NCBI GenBank assembly: GCA_047601745.1
Contig: JASGIS010000001.1
Location: 4,712,001-4,776,000, forward strand
Reading direction: 5' to 3'
DNA: 64,000 nucleotides
From: JAKPAM01 sp047601745
GTDB taxonomy: Bacteria; Pseudomonadota; Gammaproteobacteria; Burkholderiales; Burkholderiaceae_E
Every line of letters begins with the position of its first letter. Positions within the stretch are counted from its first letter, which is position 1. This document shows positions 61,147 through 64,000 of the stretch, piece after piece. The position numbers were made by a program, and so were the translations under genes. The notes below the pieces were generated by a model. The model was not told where the DNA came from. It ran no database searches and was given only the letters and a program-made list of their open reading frames with translations.

Positions 61147-61742
61147 TGGAGCAGAGATTACCCGCCCGGCGTGCGAATCGCCGCGAATTCGTCGCGAAGC
61201 TGATCGCTGCCATACCCGATGCGCTGATCATCTCCGGCCTGGGTTCGCCTTCGTACGACGTTTTCGCCGCCGGCGACCGCGACACGAACTATTACCTATG
61301 GGGCGCCATGGGCGGCGCCGCGCCGATGGGTCTGGGCCTCGCGCTGGCGCAACCCGACAAGCCGGTCGTCGTCATCACCGGCGACGGCGAGCAGTTGATG
61401 GGCATAGGCAGCCTGGCCAGCATCGCCGCCAAGCAGCCGAAGAACCTGACCATCGTCGTGCTGGACAACGGCCACTTCGGCGAGACCGGCATGCAGCGCA
61501 GCCATTCGAGTCTGGGCACCGACCTCGTCGCCGTCGCCAAGGGTTTCGGCATCGCCCATGCGCGCGCCGTGGATGGCTGCGATGCCTGCGAGTCCGTCGC
61601 GCAGGACATCAATGGACGCCGTCGGACCACCTTCGTGCAGGTACTCATCGATGCCGATGAGCCGCCACGGGTACTGCCCCCGCGCGACGGCCCTTACGTC
61701 AAGAACCGCTTTCGTGCCGCGCTGGGGTTGCGGCCGTTCTGA
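61146..61742 (+). CDS. ThDP decarboxylase beta subunit
   Basis: 198 residues from ATG 61146 (GGGAGAG upstream). The ThDP-binding motif is ITGDGEQLMGIGSLASIAAK, followed by LTIVVLDNGHFGETG, that is GDG-x-N in the PP domain. It is ComE-like. Together with the alpha subunit it should decarboxylate a 2-oxo acid to an aldehyde. The downstream aldehyde dehydrogenase fits removal of that aldehyde. Confidence 0.85.
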   Translation: MEQRLPARRANRREFVAKLIAAIPDALIISGLGSPSYDVFAAGDRDTNYYLWGAMGGAAPMGLGLALAQPDKPVVVITGDGEQLMGIGSLASIAAKQPKNLTIVVLDNGHFGETGMQRSHSSLGTDLVAVAKGFGIAHARAVDGCDACESVAQDINGRRRTTFVQVLIDADEPPRVLPPRDGPYVKNRFRAALGLRPF

Positions 61743-61878
61743 ACCGGATCCGCCTTCCGCCGCTGCCGGTCGCGTGCCGGCAGCGATCGATGCCGGATAG
61801 GCGTTCCGTGTTTTCGCAGGGCCTCGGGTTCGTTTTCCGCATTCAATAAAGAACAAGCATCATCAAGGAGACAAAGTC

Positions 61879-63090
61879 ATGAAGAAGATGCCGGTCCGGT
61901 GGACGGCCGCGATGCTCGCGATGGCCGGCGCCTGCGCGTGTCATGCGCAGTCGGAAAAGGACCCCGTGAAAATAGCCTTCATCACCGATCTATCGGGTCT
62001 CTATGCAGACTTCGACGGACCCGGCGGGCTGGATGCGATACGCATGGCGGTCGCGGATTTCGGAGGCGAGGTGCTCGGTCGGAAGATCGAGGTCGTCTCC
62101 GCGGATCACCAGAATAAAACCGACGTCGCGTCCAGCAGGGCGAGAGAATGGTGGGACAAGGACGGCGTGGACCTCATCGTCGGAGGGTCCAACTCCGCGG
62201 TCTCTTTGGCGATCAGCAATCTGTCCAAGGAAAAGAAGAAGGTTTTCATCAGCGCCGGAGCAGGTGCCGACTCGCTGACCGAAGAAGCCTGCCAGCCCTA
62301 CATGGTGCGCTACACGTACTCGACCGCGGCGCAGGCGCGCGGCACGGCTGCGGCGCTGGTCAATCAAGGCCACAAGGATTGGTATTTCCTCACGTCGGAC
62401 TACGCTTTCGGCCACTCGCTCGAACAGGCCGCGATGAACGTGGTCAAGTCGTCCGGAGGATCGGTGGCGGGCGCGACTCGGCATCCGTTGAATGCCGGCG
62501 ACTTTTCTTCCTATCTGATGAAGGCGCAAAGCTCCGGCGCCAAGGTGCTCGGCCTGGCCAACGGCGGCGGCGACACCATCAACGCCATCAAGACCGCCAA
62601 GGAGTTCGGCCTCGACAAGCAGATGCAACTGGCCGCGCTGATGGTGTTCATTACCGACATCCACAGCCTCGGCCTGCCGACGACGGGCGGCATGTACCTG
62701 ACGGAAGGCTGGTACTGGGACATGAATGACCGATCGCGCGCGTTCTCGCAGCGGTTCTTCGACACGCACCAGAAGATGCCCACCACTTTCCAGGCGGGCG
62801 ACTATTCGGCGGTCACCACTTATCTGAATGCCGTCAAGAAAGCCGGAACCACGGACACGGACGAGGTGATGCGGGTCCTCAAGTCGCAACCGATCGACGA
62901 TATGTTCGCCAAAGGCTATATCCGTGCCGATGGCACGATGGTCCACGACATGTACCTGATGCAGGTGAAGACGCCTGCCGAATCCAAGAAGCCCTGGGAC
63001 TACTACAAGATCGTCGCCACCATCCCCGGCGAGAAGGCCTATGCGCCGACCAAGGAGGGCGCGTGTCCGTTGCTCAAGCCGGGCGCGTGA
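61879..63090 (+). CDS. Branched-chain amino-acid-type ABC substrate-binding protein
   Basis: 403 residues. The N-terminus (TAAMLAMAGACACHA) is a signal peptide; the remainder is a type I periplasmic-binding protein (VKIAFITDLSGLYADFDGPGGLDAIRMAVADFGG; VDLIVGGSNSAVSLAISNLSKEKKKVFIS). It would capture a small amide, amino acid or carboxylate substrate for an ABC permease not seen in the window. The AAGGAGAC SD precedes ATG 61879. It may bring in the substrate of the decarboxylase pathway. Confidence 0.87.
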   Translation: MKKMPVRWTAAMLAMAGACACHAQSEKDPVKIAFITDLSGLYADFDGPGGLDAIRMAVADFGGEVLGRKIEVVSADHQNKTDVASSRAREWWDKDGVDLIVGGSNSAVSLAISNLSKEKKKVFISAGAGADSLTEEACQPYMVRYTYSTAAQARGTAAALVNQGHKDWYFLTSDYAFGHSLEQAAMNVVKSSGGSVAGATRHPLNAGDFSSYLMKAQSSGAKVLGLANGGGDTINAIKTAKEFGLDKQMQLAALMVFITDIHSLGLPTTGGMYLTEGWYWDMNDRSRAFSQRFFDTHQKMPTTFQAGDYSAVTTYLNAVKKAGTTDTDEVMRVLKSQPIDDMFAKGYIRADGTMVHDMYLMQVKTPAESKKPWDYYKIVATIPGEKAYAPTKEGACPLLKPGA

Positions 63091-63178
63091 TGCATCACCG
63101 GGGCCGGCTGCCCGCGCCGGTTCGCGCGATGCGCGAGCCGAGCGACGCGCACGGAAATTCGAATGAGGAAATGACTTG

Positions 63179-64000
63179 ATGAACCGAAATCTGATCAATG
63201 GCGACTGGGTCGATTCTGCCCACGTACTGCGGAGCCTGAATCCGTCGGATACACGCGAGACGATCGGCGAGTACGCTTGCGCCGATGCCGAGCAGATGAC
63301 CGAGGCGGTCAGGGCGGCGCGCGCCGCCACGGCCCGGTGGCAGAACACGACCACGCAGACCCGGTCGGACTTTCTTCAACGCGTGGCGTCCCGGATGTTC
63401 GCCGAGAAGGAGGCGCTGGGTTTGCTGGTCTCGAAGGAGGCCGGGAAGACGATCGCCGAAGGGCAGGGCGAAGTGCTGCGGGCCGCGCAGATCTTCCAGT
63501 TCTTTGCCGGTGAATGCGTGCGCTACGGCGGCGAGAACCTGCCGTCGGTGAGGCCGGGCATCGACGTGCAGATCAGCCGCCATCCGGTGGGCGTGGTCAG
63601 CCTCATCACGCCGTGGAACTTTCCGATCGCCATCCCGGCGTGGAAGATCGCCCCGGCGCTGGCATTCGGCAATACCGTCGTCCTCAAGCCGTCGGAGCAC
63701 ACGCCCGGCGTGGCCCATGCGCTGTTCAGGATTTTCGAGGACCAGGGGCTGCCCGCGGGCGTGGCCAACCTCGTCAACGGCAAAGGCGCCGATGCCGCCC
63801 GGAGCCTGCTGAGCGGCATCGATGCGGTCTCGTTCACCGGCAGTGTCCATACCGGACGCAGCGTGGCGCAGGCGGCCGTGCACGGCATGAGCCGCGTGCA
63901 ACTGGAAATGGGCGGTAAGAACCCCCTGGTGGTGCTGGACGATGCGGATCTCGACGTGGCCGTGGAGTGCGCGCTCAACGGCGCTTTCTTTTCCGCGGGG
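63179..64000 (+). CDS. Aldehyde dehydrogenase family protein (3' end outside the window)
   Basis: About 274 residues are seen; the frame is open at the right edge. GAGGAA lies 9 bases before ATG 63179. The NAD-binding and catalytic region begins PWNFPIAIPAWKIAPALAFGNTVVLKPSE and GSVHTGRSVAQAAVHGMSRVQLEMGGKNPLVVLDDADLDVA; the active-site Cys lies beyond the edge. It resembles alpha-ketoglutaric-semialdehyde or succinic-semialdehyde dehydrogenases. It probably oxidises the aldehyde made by the upstream decarboxylase. Confidence 0.88.
   Translation, partial: MNRNLINGDWVDSAHVLRSLNPSDTRETIGEYACADAEQMTEAVRAARAATARWQNTTTQTRSDFLQRVASRMFAEKEALGLLVSKEAGKTIAEGQGEVLRAAQIFQFFAGECVRYGGENLPSVRPGIDVQISRHPVGVVSLITPWNFPIAIPAWKIAPALAFGNTVVLKPSEHTPGVAHALFRIFEDQGLPAGVANLVNGKGADAARSLLSGIDAVSFTGSVHTGRSVAQAAVHGMSRVQLEMGGKNPLVVLDDADLDVAVECALNGAFFSAG

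Overview
The window is GC-rich, gene-dense DNA from a proteobacterium, most probably a betaproteobacterium of the order Burkholderiales (inferred from gene families, the FecI/FecR/TonB modules, the LysR/TetR-rich content and PEP-CTERM proteins; no rRNA is present to confirm it). Most genes abut or overlap by 1-4 bases. One tRNA (Cys) is present. No rRNA, CRISPR array, insertion sequence, integrase or phage structural gene was found.

Layout. 1-1141: two PEP-CTERM exported proteins, the first truncated by the window edge. 1322-3950: a metallophosphoesterase whose end overlaps a convergent phosphatase-like/FAD oxidoreductase fusion. 4011-9613: a dsbD-tlpA-dsbG thiol-redox operon divergent from an OmpR-type regulator and histidine kinase, an arrangement like the copper-linked DsbRS locus of Pseudomonas. 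9629-19419: accessory metabolism and regulation (MFS, zinc alcohol dehydrogenase, cupin, LysR, a five-heme cytochrome c fusion, Tat-exported SDR, GST, WYL regulator, Fur-family regulator). 19568-20047: a GNAT gene, followed by an unusually AT-rich stretch.

20417-26862 is the most interesting part: a compact four-gene operon on the minus strand, XRE regulator - AAA ATPase - subtilisin-like protease - restriction-endonuclease/STAND NTPase, with one recognisable promoter that carries a perfect 15-bp palindrome between its -35 and -10 boxes. The ATPase/subtilase pair resembles the IetAS anti-phage pair. The appended nuclease-STAND gene makes a composite defence operon.

27295-34758: alpha/beta hydrolase, GNAT, a LysE remnant, a tetR-aidB operon with an operator, two EthD-domain genes around tRNA-Cys, a degenerate receiver-TPR protein and a VapBC toxin-antitoxin pair. 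34934-36782: monoheme cytochrome c and an FAD amine oxidase.

36835-52439: a large iron-uptake region with two consecutive sigma(FecI)-FecR-TonB receptor modules, each preceded by a Fur-box-like sequence. The first FecI is interrupted by an in-frame TAG; the second is intact and runs on through DUF3325, DUF3649 and PepSY membrane proteins into a MacAB/PvdRT-type pump with its outer-membrane channel, which suggests coupled siderophore uptake, iron release and siderophore export.

52436-64000: LysR, a small exported protein, a TetR/membrane-protein pair sharing an operator motif, an NTF2-like protein, a MerR-MFS operon with an SDR, and a catabolic cluster (LysR; two-subunit ThDP decarboxylase like sulfo-/phosphonopyruvate decarboxylase; periplasmic binding protein; aldehyde dehydrogenase cut by the right edge).
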